Source: Dyella caseinilytica (GTDB taxonomy: Bacteria; Pseudomonadota; Gammaproteobacteria; Xanthomonadales; Rhodanobacteraceae). From it: a stretch of 64,000 bases of DNA. Where the stretch lies: the NCBI RefSeq assembly GCF_016865235.1, contig NZ_CP064030.1, positions 2,666,001-2,730,000 on the forward strand. The letters are read 5' to 3'. Each line of letters starts with the position of its first letter. The first letter of the stretch is position 1. Both the position numbers and the translations under genes were made by a program. Below, one piece after another: positions 26,811-36,460 of this stretch. Under the pieces are notes generated by a model. The model saw only the letters and a list, made by a program, of their open reading frames with translations. It was not told where the DNA came from and did no database searches.

Positions 26811-28325
26811 ATGTCCGAAGCTACCGCCCTCCCCACGCTCGACCTGCGAACCTGCGAACGAGCCCGTCTGAGCCGCGATGCTCGGTTTGACGGTTTGTTC
26901 TTTATCGCCGTGAGCAGCACCGGCATCTATTGCCGTCCGGTCTGCCCTGCACCGACTGCGAAGAGCGTGAACGTGCGTTTCTTCGGGACGGCAGCGGCAG
27001 CCGAAGCAGCCGGATTCCGGCCCTGCCTGCGCTGCCGGCCGGAACTCGCCCCTGGCAATGATGCGTGGCAGCGCGGCGATCATGTTGTGACGCGTGCGCT
27101 GAAGCTGATCGAGGGTGGCTTGCTGCAAGAGCATCCCGTCGAAGAACTCGCGCAACGAGTAGGTGTTGGCGCACGGCAACTGCGGCGACTGTTTGTCGAG
27201 CGGCTAGGCGCTCCACCTATCGACGTGCACACCACACGCCGCCTGCTGTTCGCCAAGCAATTGCTGACGGAAACGCGTATGCCTGTGACCGATGTTGCGC
27301 TGGCGTCAGGTTTTGGCAGCCTGCGTCGCTTCAATGCGGCGTTTGCGCAAGCCAACCGGATCGCGCCGCGCGAACTGCGCCGTCATCCGCATGCCGGCAA
27401 TGACGACAGCCTCAGCCTGAAGCTGAGCTATCGGCCGCCTTACGATTTTGCGTCGCTGTTGACGTTCCTGCGCGGTCGCGCGTTGCCCGGCATCGAATAC
27501 GTCGACGACGATAGCTATGCACGTGTCTTCGGAACCGCCCAAACACCGGGATGGCTGCGCTTGAGCGCTTGGCCGGGCGATGAACATGCCTTGCGCCTGC
27601 AATTGCACTGCCCGCAGCCCGCACAAATGCTGGCGGTAGTGACACGAATCCGCCGCATGTTCGATCTGGATGCTGATCCGCAAGCCATCGGTGCGGCTTT
27701 GCAAACGACACCGCAGATGAAGGCACTCGTGCGCAAGCGCCCCGGCTTGCGTCTGCCTGGCAGTTGGGATGGCTTTGAAGTCGCCGTACGCGCCATTCTC
27801 GGGCAGCAAGTGAGTGTTGCCGCCGCGCGTACGCTGGCCTCGCGTATCGTGCATCGCTACGGCGAGGCACTCCCCACACCAGTTTTACCAGGGTTGGAGC
27901 GCTTGTTCCCAACACCGGAAACACTGGCCGATGCAGACTTGCGTTCCTTGGGTGTCACTGGTGCGCGCGAGGAAACCATTCGCGGTGTAGCGCGCGCATT
28001 ACTGGGCGGGCGCGTGGATTTCCGTGTCGAGCAATCGCTGGATGAATTCGTGCAGCGCTGGGTTGAACTTCCCGGCATCGGCGAATGGACGGCGCATTAC
28101 ATGGCAATGCGGGGGCTCAGCCATCCTGACGCATTCCCTGCCGCCGACCTGATCCTTCGTCGCGCCGCCGCACAAGATGACGTAATGCTCAGCACCCGAG
28201 CGCTGACGACGCTTGCCGAAGCATGGCGCCCATGGCGCGCATACGCCGTCATGCACTTATGGCGCAGTGTGAGCGACCCCACCCAATCGCCGCGCGCCCG
28301 ATCTCGCCAGGAAGCTACCGCATGA
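26811..28325 (+). CDS. alkA: DNA-3-methyladenine glycosylase II with Ada N-terminal domain
   Basis: 504 residues in three parts. Residues 1-80 hold the Ada methylphosphotriester domain with zinc/acceptor Cys 41, 45, 72 and 75; about 95-195 is an AraC-type helix-turn-helix; about 205-490 is AlkA, with the HhH loop LPGIGEWTAHY and catalytic Asp in FPAADLILRR. It removes alkylated bases and may also sense methylated phosphate to activate its own operon. It overlaps ogt by ATGA, making an Ada-like adaptive unit in two genes. Confidence 0.94.
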   Translation: MSEATALPTLDLRTCERARLSRDARFDGLFFIAVSSTGIYCRPVCPAPTAKSVNVRFFGTAAAAEAAGFRPCLRCRPELAPGNDAWQRGDHVVTRALKLIEGGLLQEHPVEELAQRVGVGARQLRRLFVERLGAPPIDVHTTRRLLFAKQLLTETRMPVTDVALASGFGSLRRFNAAFAQANRIAPRELRRHPHAGNDDSLSLKLSYRPPYDFASLLTFLRGRALPGIEYVDDDSYARVFGTAQTPGWLRLSAWPGDEHALRLQLHCPQPAQMLAVVTRIRRMFDLDADPQAIGAALQTTPQMKALVRKRPGLRLPGSWDGFEVAVRAILGQQVSVAAARTLASRIVHRYGEALPTPVLPGLERLFPTPETLADADLRSLGVTGAREETIRGVARALLGGRVDFRVEQSLDEFVQRWVELPGIGEWTAHYMAMRGLSHPDAFPAADLILRRAAAQDDVMLSTRALTTLAEAWRPWRAYAVMHLWRSVSDPTQSPRARSRQEATA

Positions 28326-28846
28326 CGATCTCACACGACACGATCTGGTACGACTATTTGCCCACACCGATCGGCTCGCTGCTGCTTGCCGCCGATACAC
28401 AGGGCCTGCGCGACGTGTGGTTCGAAACCGGCAAACACCGGAAAGATCCCGATCCACGTTGGCAGCGCAACGCCGCCAAGCTGGCATTTGCTCGCCAACA
28501 ACTCGAAGAATATTTTGCCGGCGAACGGCAAACCTTCGACCTGCCACTGCATCCGCTGGGAACGCCCTTTCAGGTACAGGTGTGGCACACCCTGGCCGAC
28601 ATTCCCTATGGCACCACCATCAGCTACGCCGAACTGGCGCGGCGCATTGGCCAGCCGCTCGCGGTACGTGCTGTCGGGGCGGCAAACGGGCGCAATCCGC
28701 TACCGATCGTACTGCCCTGTCATCGTGTGATCGGCAGCGACGGCAGCCTTACCGGTTTTGGCGGCGGCTTGCCGACCAAACGCTTCCTGCTAGCGATGGA
28801 AGATCAGATTGCGCATGGCGATCTATTTGGTCAGCAGGCGACGTAA
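28322..28846 (+). CDS. ogt: Methylated-DNA--[protein]-cysteine S-methyltransferase
   Basis: 174 residues ending in the classic suicide acceptor motif LPIVLPCHRVIGSDGSLTGF, with PFQVQVWHTLADIPYGTTISYAELA before it, as in Ogt/MGMT. It removes O6-alkyl groups from guanine by transfer to the Cys. The start at 28322 overlaps the alkA stop (ATGA); a longer open frame inside alkA is not used. Confidence 0.95.
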   Translation: MTISHDTIWYDYLPTPIGSLLLAADTQGLRDVWFETGKHRKDPDPRWQRNAAKLAFARQQLEEYFAGERQTFDLPLHPLGTPFQVQVWHTLADIPYGTTISYAELARRIGQPLAVRAVGAANGRNPLPIVLPCHRVIGSDGSLTGFGGGLPTKRFLLAMEDQIAHGDLFGQQAT

Positions 28847-28869
28847 CACATCCATTCGCCATGCTTCAT

Positions 28870-28961
28870 CCGTCGTCCCGGCGCAGGCCGGGACCTAGCG
28901 ACTTATATAAAGTTTGTTCAAAGCGAAAGACACTGGGTCCCGGCCTGCGCTGGGACGACGG
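28870..28961. repeat. Palindromic repeat pair (class GCGCAGGC)
   Basis: Two facing copies of CGTCGTCCCGGCGCAGGCC and its inverse, 34 bases apart, downstream of ogt. Confidence 0.8.
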
Positions 28962-29030
28962 CTGTTGGCAGCGCGCCGATTCGTGACCCTTTCCAGATAA
29001 CATCGCGGCTTTGCCATAAGGGGATAGGCC

Positions 29031-30176
29031 ATGGATCGCCGCGTGCTGCGTCATATCGCATTTGCTGCTTGTGCGGTGTTCGCGCCAAGCCTCGGCCTTG
29101 CGGCCGAACATCCGCTGGAAGACGCAACGCGTGCAGCCGAACAACATATGTTCGCCGACAGCGGCGCACGCGGCATGGTGATCGCGATTGTCGACGGCAA
29201 CAGCGTTTCCATTGACGGGTATGGAGAAACGCGCCCCGGCAGCAAGACCTTGCCCGACGCCCACGCCCTCGTGCGTATCGGCTCGCTCTCCAAATTACTT
29301 GCGGCCGATCTGATGGTAAAGCTGGCCGGCGAAGGCGACTTGCGCCTGACTGATCCGCTACAACGTTACGCACCCAACGACGATCGGGTACCTTCGTCCT
29401 CGCGGCCGATCACGCTGATCGATCTGGCTACGCACACCAGTGGTCTTCCGCGCCAAGCCAATATTCCCTCCAAAGGCCGAACATCCTACACGCAAGCGCG
29501 CTGGGAATGGCTGCAAGAACAAAACAAGCTACCTGCTCCGGGGCACATTGCGCTCTATTCCAACCTGGGTTTTGACTTGCTCGCCGATGCTCTGGGTAAC
29601 GCTGCTCATATGCCGTACGACCAAGCCCTGCAGCACTACATAACGCAATCACTCGGCATGCACGACACCACGGATGCGCCTTCGGCTGACCAGTGCGCCC
29701 GATTGATGGATGGCAGCAACGCACACGTGTCGTGCGCTTCCCAAAGCGACAACGCTGGCAGCGGTGGTATGTACTCCAGCGCTGCGGACATGGCGGCATG
29801 GATGCAGCAACAACTCGGTGTTGGCGGATCTGGCACCGATCCGCAAATGGCCATCAGCCAGGCGATCTATTTCCAGCGGCAATCACTGATCGACGTGCAA
29901 GGCATGGACAATGGAGGTCACGCCGATGGTATTGGCATGGGCTGGGTACTGCTCTCTGCCAACGGTCAAAGCCCGGCGATACTCGAAAAAACCGGCGGGT
30001 TCGGCGGATTCATGTCTTACATGGCCCTGGTGCCGGGGCGGCACGTCGGTGTGTTTATCGCCGTCACACGCATGGACCTGCCGATGTTGCAAACCCTTGC
30101 AAAACAGGTGAACGCACTGGCGTCGACCTTGGCCAAAGTGGATGCGCGTCATTCTGCATCGGACCATCCCATGTGA
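29031..30176 (+). CDS. ampH: D-alanyl-D-alanine carboxypeptidase/endopeptidase AmpH
   Basis: 381 residues, close in length and pattern to E. coli AmpH. Signal peptide about 1-23 (ending GLA-A). Penicillin-binding motifs: SxxK in RIGSLSKLLA, Tyr-Ser-Asn in IALYSNLGFD, and KTG in LEKTGGFGGF. Other family strings present are DGYGETRPGSK and LATHTSGLPR. It trims peptidoglycan stem peptides in the periplasm and binds penicillins; it is not expected to be a strong beta-lactamase. Stands alone. Confidence 0.92.
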   Translation: MDRRVLRHIAFAACAVFAPSLGLAAEHPLEDATRAAEQHMFADSGARGMVIAIVDGNSVSIDGYGETRPGSKTLPDAHALVRIGSLSKLLAADLMVKLAGEGDLRLTDPLQRYAPNDDRVPSSSRPITLIDLATHTSGLPRQANIPSKGRTSYTQARWEWLQEQNKLPAPGHIALYSNLGFDLLADALGNAAHMPYDQALQHYITQSLGMHDTTDAPSADQCARLMDGSNAHVSCASQSDNAGSGGMYSSAADMAAWMQQQLGVGGSGTDPQMAISQAIYFQRQSLIDVQGMDNGGHADGIGMGWVLLSANGQSPAILEKTGGFGGFMSYMALVPGRHVGVFIAVTRMDLPMLQTLAKQVNALASTLAKVDARHSASDHPM

Positions 30177-30329
30177 CCCCAGTCACACTGTAGTTATATT
30201 TATCGGCAGATAACGTTCTGCATGCGGCCTTTCGACAAAAGCTGACTCAATCTTTACCGACGTCTGGTTTGTGTCAGGAGCTTGCGTGTTTCCGGCTCCT
30301 TTTTGAAGCGACCCGCCATGGAGGTCTCA

Positions 30330-30881
30330 ATGACCGTCGATCCGACTTATATCGATCGCTTGATCCAAAGGCTGTCACTGCAGCCCCATCCCGAAGGTGG
30401 CTGGTACAACCAGACCTATCGCAGCGAGGAACGCATTCTGCGCTCCCGCCCGGATCAGGCGCGCGAGGAACGGCGCGCTTCCACGGCCATTTATTATCTT
30501 CTGCGTGATGGCGATTACTCATCCTGGCATCGAATCGATGCCGACGAGCTATGGCACTTCTACGTTGGCGATCCGCTGTTTATCCATGTGCTCAACCCGC
30601 ATGGCGAACTCGTTACGCACATACTTGGTAACACGCTGGAACAACCCGATGGCGCGTTTCAGATCATGGTTCCCGCAGGCCGCTGGTTCGCCGCCGAGCG
30701 AACCGGGCCGCGTGGCTTCTCATTGGCAGGTTGCACGGTGGCGCCGGGGTTCGAGTTCGAAACCTTCGAGCTGGCAAACATCTCCGAGCTGCAGATGCAT
30801 TATCCCCAGCACAAGGCTGTGCTTCAGCGGCTAGCACCAAAGAAGCCGCCCGTTCCGGACGAAAGAACGCCACAGGCATGA
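30330..30881 (+). CDS. DUF985 cupin protein
   Basis: 183 residues. LQPHPEGGWYNQTYRS at the start, STAIYYLLRDGDYSSWHRIDADELWHFY and APGFEFETFELA at the end are the hallmarks of the DUF985 (cupin_5) family, with metal/ligand residues in the HRIDADELWHFY strand. Function unknown; sugar-epimerase-like fold. GGAGG seven bases before the ATG at 30330 fixes the start; ATGs at 30318 and a further frame upstream are less likely. Followed by the flavoprotein gene after 44 bases. Confidence 0.82.
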   Translation: MTVDPTYIDRLIQRLSLQPHPEGGWYNQTYRSEERILRSRPDQAREERRASTAIYYLLRDGDYSSWHRIDADELWHFYVGDPLFIHVLNPHGELVTHILGNTLEQPDGAFQIMVPAGRWFAAERTGPRGFSLAGCTVAPGFEFETFELANISELQMHYPQHKAVLQRLAPKKPPVPDERTPQA

Positions 30882-30925
30882 CCGCCGGTTGATCCAGCCG
30901 CACACAGGACAGCTGAGGACCTACA

Positions 30926-32209
30926 ATGCACGGCTCACAACCGTGTCAGAACATGTCCTCAGCAGCATTCCACCATCCAGGCGTAGTGATTATCGGCGGC
31001 GGCCCGGCGGGTCTGATGGCTGCAGAGACGGTGCGCGCGCATGGTATCGCCGTGGATCTGTATGAGGCCAAAGGATCGGTCGGACGCAAGTTTCTGATCG
31101 CCGGCAAAGGTGGCATGAACCTCACCCACGGCGAGCCGCGACCCGATTTCGACCAGCGTTATGGCGAACGCGTAGCAGCCGTCGGCAGATGGCTGGATGC
31201 GTTCGACGCGGATGCGTTGCGCGCCTGGGCGAAGGGCCTTGGCATCGACACCTTTATCGGCAGCTCTGGCAGAGTGTTTCCGCATGACCTCAAAGCGGCA
31301 CCTTTGCTGCGTGGCTGGGTGCACCGGCTGCGCGAAAGCGGTGTGCACTTTCATGTGCATCATCGCTGGCTGGGTTGGGACGATGAGGGCGCCTTGCGCT
31401 TTGCCACGCCTGAAGGCGAACGCATCATTCATGCACGCGTCGTGATTCTGGCGCTCGGTGGCGGCAGTTGGCCGCAGTTGGGTTCCGACGGCGCATGGCA
31501 GTCCGTGCTCGCGGAGCGAGGTGCGGATGTCGCGCCGTTGCGGCCCTCCAATTGCGGCTTCGATATCGGCTGGAGCGAGCACCTGGCCACCCGCTACGCC
31601 GGCGCGCCTTTGAAGCCGGTAGCGGCGCACTGGCGCGACGCTACCGGCCACGGGCATATGCGCCAGGGCGAGTGCGTGATCACCGCCACCGGCATCGAAG
31701 GCAGCCTGATCTATGCGCTATCGGCGACCTTGCGCGATACGATCGCAAGGCATGGCACCACCATGCTGGAACTGGATCTCGCACCTGATCGCACACTGGA
31801 TCGCCTGCAACACGATCTTGCCAAACCACGCGGCAGCCGTTCGTTTAGTGAACATCTGCGCCGGCAAACCGGACTCAGCGGCATCAAGGCAGCCCTGCTA
31901 CATGAAGTGCTGAGCAAAGACCAGCTCAACGACACCCACACGCTGGCCCGCACGATCAAGCGCCTGCCTTTGCGGCTGAAGCAGGCGCGCCCGATCACCG
32001 AGGCCATCAGCAGTGCGGGGGGCCTGCGGCTGGAAGGCCTGGACGATGCGCTGATGCTGACCACCCTGCCCGGCGTCTTCTGCGCTGGCGAAATGCTGGA
32101 TTGGGAAGCGCCGACAGGCGGCTATTTACTGACGGCGTGTTTCGCTAGCGGCTATCGCGCGGGACATGGCGCTACGGCCTGGCTGGCCAAGGCAGGTGCG
32201 CCGGATTAA
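30926..32209 (+). CDS. TIGR03862/HI0933-like flavoprotein
   Basis: 427 residues with an N-terminal FAD-binding Rossmann motif VVIIGGGPAGLMAAE, then GRKFLIAGKGGMNLTH and GSSGRVFP, and a C-terminal CAGEMLDWEAPTGGYLLTACFASG, all typical of the BaiN/HI0933 flavoprotein family (TIGR03862 branch). These are putative NAD(P)H-dependent reductases of unknown substrate. A GAGG ribosome site before 30926 supports the first ATG; 30953 is the alternative. Probably in one operon with the DUF985 gene. Confidence 0.88.
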   Translation: MHGSQPCQNMSSAAFHHPGVVIIGGGPAGLMAAETVRAHGIAVDLYEAKGSVGRKFLIAGKGGMNLTHGEPRPDFDQRYGERVAAVGRWLDAFDADALRAWAKGLGIDTFIGSSGRVFPHDLKAAPLLRGWVHRLRESGVHFHVHHRWLGWDDEGALRFATPEGERIIHARVVILALGGGSWPQLGSDGAWQSVLAERGADVAPLRPSNCGFDIGWSEHLATRYAGAPLKPVAAHWRDATGHGHMRQGECVITATGIEGSLIYALSATLRDTIARHGTTMLELDLAPDRTLDRLQHDLAKPRGSRSFSEHLRRQTGLSGIKAALLHEVLSKDQLNDTHTLARTIKRLPLRLKQARPITEAISSAGGLRLEGLDDALMLTTLPGVFCAGEMLDWEAPTGGYLLTACFASGYRAGHGATAWLAKAGAPD

Positions 32210-32229
32210 TCCAGCGCACCGCGCGGAGA

Positions 32230-32706
32230 CTACAAGCCAAGATCGCTCAAGCCGGGATGATCATCCGGACGCCGCCCCTGCGGCCAGTGGTATTTGCGTG
32301 CGGCAGCTGCAATCGGCACATCGTTGATGCTGGCGTGACGCTCGGCCATCAGACCATTCTCGTCGAACAACCAGTTCTCGTTGCCATAGGAACGAAACCA
32401 GTTGCCGGAATCGTCATGCCATTCATAGGCAAAACGCACGGCAATACGATTTCCTTCAAACGCCCATAATTCCTTGATCAGCCGGTAATCCAGCTCACGC
32501 ACCCACTTGCGGGTCAAAAAATCAACGATGGCGCCGCGGCCTTGCAAGAATTCGGCGCGATTGCGCCAGCGGCTATCAAGGGTGTACGCCAGCGCGACAC
32601 GCGATGGATCGCGGGTATTCCAGGCGTCTTCGGCAAGGCGCACTTTCTGGATGGCGGTTTCACGGGTAAAGGGCGGCAGAGGGGGACGCTGTTCGATCGA
32701 GGACAT
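32230..32706 (-). CDS. DUF1348 (NTF2-like) protein
   Basis: 158 residues: VRLAEDAWNTRDPSRVALAYT, WRNRAEFLQGRGAIVDFL and FRSYGNENWLFDENGLM are the DUF1348 pattern, an NTF2-like cone fold with no known reaction. The ATG at 32706 gives MSSIEQRP, the family start; the open frame extends to 32802 without a good site. Confidence 0.85.
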   Translation of the reverse strand: MSSIEQRPPLPPFTRETAIQKVRLAEDAWNTRDPSRVALAYTLDSRWRNRAEFLQGRGAIVDFLTRKWVRELDYRLIKELWAFEGNRIAVRFAYEWHDDSGNWFRSYGNENWLFDENGLMAERHASINDVPIAAAARKYHWPQGRRPDDHPGLSDLGL

Positions 32707-32947
32707 GGCTGCTCCGACATGGATGACACATTGCATCGTTCGCCCCGTGCGCCAGTGCGCACGGAAGCGAATACGCCGCATATTCCACGAGTAATCTGGC
32801 ATGCAGCTTACACGCCACCTCCTTCACAAGATCTACACACCACCGCGCCGCTAGATAACCACGCCCTGCCCGCGGTCAAGAAGCAAGCCGACCGCCTGCA
32901 CACGATCCTCCCGTAGCTCAATCCGACAACCTGGATGGAGGCATACC

Positions 32948-33670
32948 ATGTGTGATCATCCTTCGCATTCGCAGCAGTCTCGACGTCAGTTTCTCGGAGC
33001 AGGACTTGGATTGCTTGCCCTCGGCGCTCTCGCGCCAAGACATCTGCTCGCCGATGCGGCACCTACCCAAAACGCCATTTCTCCCGACACCGCGCTGCGC
33101 CGCCTGCTTGATGGCAACGCGCGCTACGCTGGTAACAACCTCGATGCCAAGGATTTTTCAGCGGGTCGCGCCACCCGCGTCAAAGCGCAATATCCCATCG
33201 CTGCGATATTGAGCTGTGCCGATTCACGCGTCGCCCCGGAACTGGTGTTCGATCAGGGACCGGGTGATTTGTTCGTGGTGCGGGTGGCAGGTAACTACCT
33301 GAGCGGCGACAGCCTGGCCAGCCTCGAATACGCGGTAGGTGTGCTGAAAGTACCGCTGATCGTGGTGCTTGGTCACACCGAATGCGGCGCGGTCAAGGCT
33401 ACCGTGGCCGAGATTGAGGATCCGCATCCATTGCCGGGACATATCTGGGATATCGTCGATGCTGTACGTCCGGGCGTGGAAAGTGTCGTGAAAGCGGGAG
33501 GCGACCAGGTCATCCGCAACGCGATCGGTGCAAACGTGGATTACAACGTATCGCGCATTGCCAGCGCGCAACCGGTGATATCCGAGGCAGTCAAGCACGG
33601 CAGTGTAAAAGTGGTCGGCGGCGTGTATGAGTTGTCCACCGGGAAAGTGGCCATGCGGCAGTCCGCCTGA
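32948..33670 (+). CDS. Beta-class carbonic anhydrase, Tat-exported
   Basis: 240 residues. A twin-arginine signal RRQFLGAGLG (about residue 12) predicts export folded to the periplasm. The mature enzyme has CADSR and HTECGAVKA, giving the two Cys and one His zinc ligands and the catalytic Asp-Arg pair. It interconverts CO2 and bicarbonate. GGAGG lies seven bases before the ATG. Periplasmic beta carbonic anhydrases with Tat signals are common in xanthomonads. Confidence 0.93.
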   Translation: MCDHPSHSQQSRRQFLGAGLGLLALGALAPRHLLADAAPTQNAISPDTALRRLLDGNARYAGNNLDAKDFSAGRATRVKAQYPIAAILSCADSRVAPELVFDQGPGDLFVVRVAGNYLSGDSLASLEYAVGVLKVPLIVVLGHTECGAVKATVAEIEDPHPLPGHIWDIVDAVRPGVESVVKAGGDQVIRNAIGANVDYNVSRIASAQPVISEAVKHGSVKVVGGVYELSTGKVAMRQSA

Positions 33671-33834
33671 TCACACGCCACCCAACCACCCGCTGAGGGT
33701 AGTTGTTGCGGCCTGAGCAGCGCTGGAAACCATCGGCGCTCAAGAACTTGCGCCCGCCATATTCTTTCAGCTGAATTAGTCACACAACTGCGCCATCATT
33801 GGCAGGCTGTCTATCGTTCAAACGGATCTTCTTC

Positions 33835-35139
33835 ATGAAACACCTGCCCCGCTTGCTGCTTTGTTCGCTGGTCGCACTCAGCACCGGCTGCGTCTTCCAT
33901 CGTCACGCCAATGAACCCACGCCGCCACCGCCCGAGACCAAAGCGCAACAAGCCAAAGCCGTTGCCACGACACCGTTGCTGCTGATCTCGATCGACGCCT
34001 TCCGCGCCGACTACATCGACCGCGGCGTAACCCCGAACCTGCAAGCGATGGCAGCGAGCGGTGTACACGCCGATTCCATGCAGCCTTCGTTCCCCTCGCT
34101 GACCTTCCCCAACCACTACGCCATCGTCACCGGCCTGGTGCCGGACCATAACGGCATCGTGAATAACTCCATGGTCGATCCGGAACTGGGCAAGTTTTCG
34201 CTGAGCGACCGCAAGGCAGTGAGCAACGGCTTGTGGTGGGATGAAGGCACTCCGCTATGGGAGAGCGCGGACGCCGCTGGCCTGCGCACCGCAACGATGT
34301 TCTGGCCCGGCTCCGAAGCGGATATCCAGGGCAAACATCCGGATTTCTGGAAGCCCTTCGACGGCAAAGTAACGGCGAACCAGCGCGTGGATCAGGTTCT
34401 GGCATGGCTGGATATGCCGGCCGACCAGCGCCCTACTTTTGTCACCCTGTACTTCGATGCGGTCGATCATGCCGGTCATCAGTACGGTCCGGATACACCG
34501 CAGGTCAATCAGGCGCTGAGCGATACCGATGCGGCCATCGGACGCTTGGTCGATGGCCTGCGCCAGCGCGGGCTCTACGACAAGATCAACATCATTGTGC
34601 TGGCCGATCATGGCATGGCCAGCGTGCCGCCGGATCACAAAATCCTGATCGATAAGCTGATCGACTTAAAAGACGTCGAACTGGTGAACCTGGGAGAAGT
34701 CGCTGGCTTCAATCCCAAGCGTAAGCACGACTTCAACGCTGTCGAAGAACAAATGGAACAACCGCAGCAACACATGCACTGCTGGGACAAGACGCGTATT
34801 CCAAAACGCCTGAACTACGGCTCCAATGCACGCGTGCCGCAATTGGTCTGCCTCGCAGACACGGGCTGGCGCATCACCACCACGGATTACCTCGCCAAGC
34901 ACAAGGGCCCGATGAGCCTGGGTGAACACGGTTACGACAATGCCGACCCGCTGATGCAGGCTTTGTTTATCGCGCATGGCCCAGCCTTCCAAAGCGGCAT
35001 TCGCTACCACAGCTTCCCGAATGTGGATGTCTATCCGCTGATGGCTCACCTGCTGAACATTGTGCCGGCATTCAATGACGGGCACTTTGAAGATGTGCAG
35101 GGCATGTTGAAGCCGGAACCGGCGACGACTACGCAGTAA
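33835..35139 (+). CDS. Nucleotide pyrophosphatase/phosphodiesterase-family lipoprotein
   Basis: 434 residues with a lipobox LSTGC (Cys about 19) after a signal peptide. The alkaline-phosphatase-superfamily metal sites are LISIDAFRADY (Asp), SLTFPNHYAIVTG (Thr nucleophile), FDAVDHAGHQYG (Asp, His), LADHGM and GEHGYDN. This is the ecto-nucleotide pyrophosphatase (NPP) subclass, a two-metal phosphodiesterase, probably anchored to the outer membrane facing the periplasm or surface. Confidence 0.9.
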   Translation: MKHLPRLLLCSLVALSTGCVFHRHANEPTPPPPETKAQQAKAVATTPLLLISIDAFRADYIDRGVTPNLQAMAASGVHADSMQPSFPSLTFPNHYAIVTGLVPDHNGIVNNSMVDPELGKFSLSDRKAVSNGLWWDEGTPLWESADAAGLRTATMFWPGSEADIQGKHPDFWKPFDGKVTANQRVDQVLAWLDMPADQRPTFVTLYFDAVDHAGHQYGPDTPQVNQALSDTDAAIGRLVDGLRQRGLYDKINIIVLADHGMASVPPDHKILIDKLIDLKDVELVNLGEVAGFNPKRKHDFNAVEEQMEQPQQHMHCWDKTRIPKRLNYGSNARVPQLVCLADTGWRITTTDYLAKHKGPMSLGEHGYDNADPLMQALFIAHGPAFQSGIRYHSFPNVDVYPLMAHLLNIVPAFNDGHFEDVQGMLKPEPATTTQ

Positions 35140-35161
35140 ACACTGCAGCACGTAGGTAGGG

Positions 35162-35186
35162 TTACCCCGGATTTGATCTGGGGTAA
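35162..35186. terminator. Hairpin between convergent genes
   Basis: TTACCCC/GGGGTAA with an inner GAT/ATC pair, between the NPP and fasciclin stops. The T tract is weak. Confidence 0.45.
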
Positions 35187-35200
35187 TTCAACGTCGTGAA

Positions 35201-35659
35201 TCAATGCTTCACGGAAGGCTCAATGGGCTGCATGACCGTGTCGATCATATGAATGACGCCATTGCTTGACGCAATATCCATCCCAATCAGGTTGGAGCCA
35301 TCGATCCTAATCTTGTCTCCTTCCTTGGTGATGATGGCTGATTGGCCTTGCAACATTTTGGGGCGCGACATGGTGCCCACGTCAGCGGAAGATGCAAGGC
35401 CAAGAAAGATGTGATACTTGAGCACGGAAAGCAATTCGTCCCTATTTTCCGGCTTTAGCCAATCATCAACCGTGCCCTTAGGCAACTTGGCGAATGCGGT
35501 GTCGTTCGGAGCAAATAATGTGTAGGGACCTGAGGCACTCAGCATCACCGTAAGCCCTGCTACATCCAGCGCGTTTCGTAATACGCCGAATGATCCGAGC
35601 GAATCAACTGAGTCGACAAGGTTGCAATTCGAAGTATGGTCGTTGACATAAGTACGCAT
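35201..35659 (-). CDS. Fasciclin (FAS1) domain protein
   Basis: 152 residues, one FAS1 domain: YTLFAPNDTAFAKLP (H1 box), LLSVLKYHIF in the middle, and SSNGVIHMIDTVMQP (H2 box). FAS1 domains mediate adhesion or matrix contacts. The ATG at 35659 has GGAGACG upstream; from it no signal peptide is visible, so the protein is probably cytoplasmic or exported another way, which is unusual for the family. Confidence 0.85.
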   Translation of the reverse strand: MRTYVNDHTSNCNLVDSVDSLGSFGVLRNALDVAGLTVMLSASGPYTLFAPNDTAFAKLPKGTVDDWLKPENRDELLSVLKYHIFLGLASSADVGTMSRPKMLQGQSAIITKEGDKIRIDGSNLIGMDIASSNGVIHMIDTVMQPIEPSVKH

Positions 35660-36062
35660 AACGTCTCCTGCGAAAATGGTCCGCCTGCGGCCCCGATGCC
35701 TTAAGTCAGCAGACGAAACCGCAGCTCCGACGTAAACATCGGAGAAATACTCAGTTGACGTTAGGGAATAGGACCGCGTGGCTGAGACGCCTGCCAAGGA
35801 AAAGGGTTTATTTTCCCAGCGCTAGAGCAGCATGCGCCTACAGTTGTTAGTTAAGGGTAATGCGTCAAGCAGGCGATCCGTAGCAAAGTGATTCGTTGAG
35901 CATCCTTAAGGATCGGGTGCCTCTCATTTCTACCGATCGCCATGATTCCCGGCGCAATCGCAACAGGGTCGAGGCTTGGCCCAACGCATTCAAACTTGGG
36001 TACACGTCTTGGTTCCCATAAAGGACTATGCTGGGGTCACGACTATCCCAAGGGTGGAGATC
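35660..36062. other. Intergenic region
   Basis: About 400 bases with no supported gene. It should carry the fasciclin promoter and the promoter of the small gene at 36063. No repeat or terminator was recognised. Confidence 0.4.
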
Positions 36063-36284
36063 ATGACAAGCATTTCTGGCAAGACGAAGAACGGATTTAC
36101 GTACGAAGGTGACTACGAACAGGCAAGTTCAGATCGAGTCACCTGGACCGCCACCTACAGACAAAGCGGCCATTTCTACGGGATGCGGCATGGCCGAATC
36201 AACGAGCTTGCGGGTGCGTCCGTGGCAGAGGTCGATGATGCTGTCAAAGATGACATCGAATCGACGTGGACTCGGCCCTCCTAG
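36063..36284 (+). CDS. Small hypothetical protein
   Basis: 73 residues from the ATG at 36063 (GGTGGAGATC upstream). The sequence is polar, with no signal peptide or membrane helix and no domain I recognise. The open frame reaches 35976 but the ribosome site favours the later start. It may be a genuine lineage-specific gene. Confidence 0.5.
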   Translation: MTSISGKTKNGFTYEGDYEQASSDRVTWTATYRQSGHFYGMRHGRINELAGASVAEVDDAVKDDIESTWTRPS

Positions 36285-36460
36285 ATGTAAATGACGCCTC
36301 TTGCTTTACATCGAAAACCAGCGATATCCCAAAGATGATACGAATGGCTCGTTGATTGATTAGTCGCCTATACGTGACCGACGCACCCACCAAGGTGACC
36401 CATCTAGATAAGAACACCAAGGGACTTGAGCATTGCGTGGCTTGCCGCCAAAGTAACGGC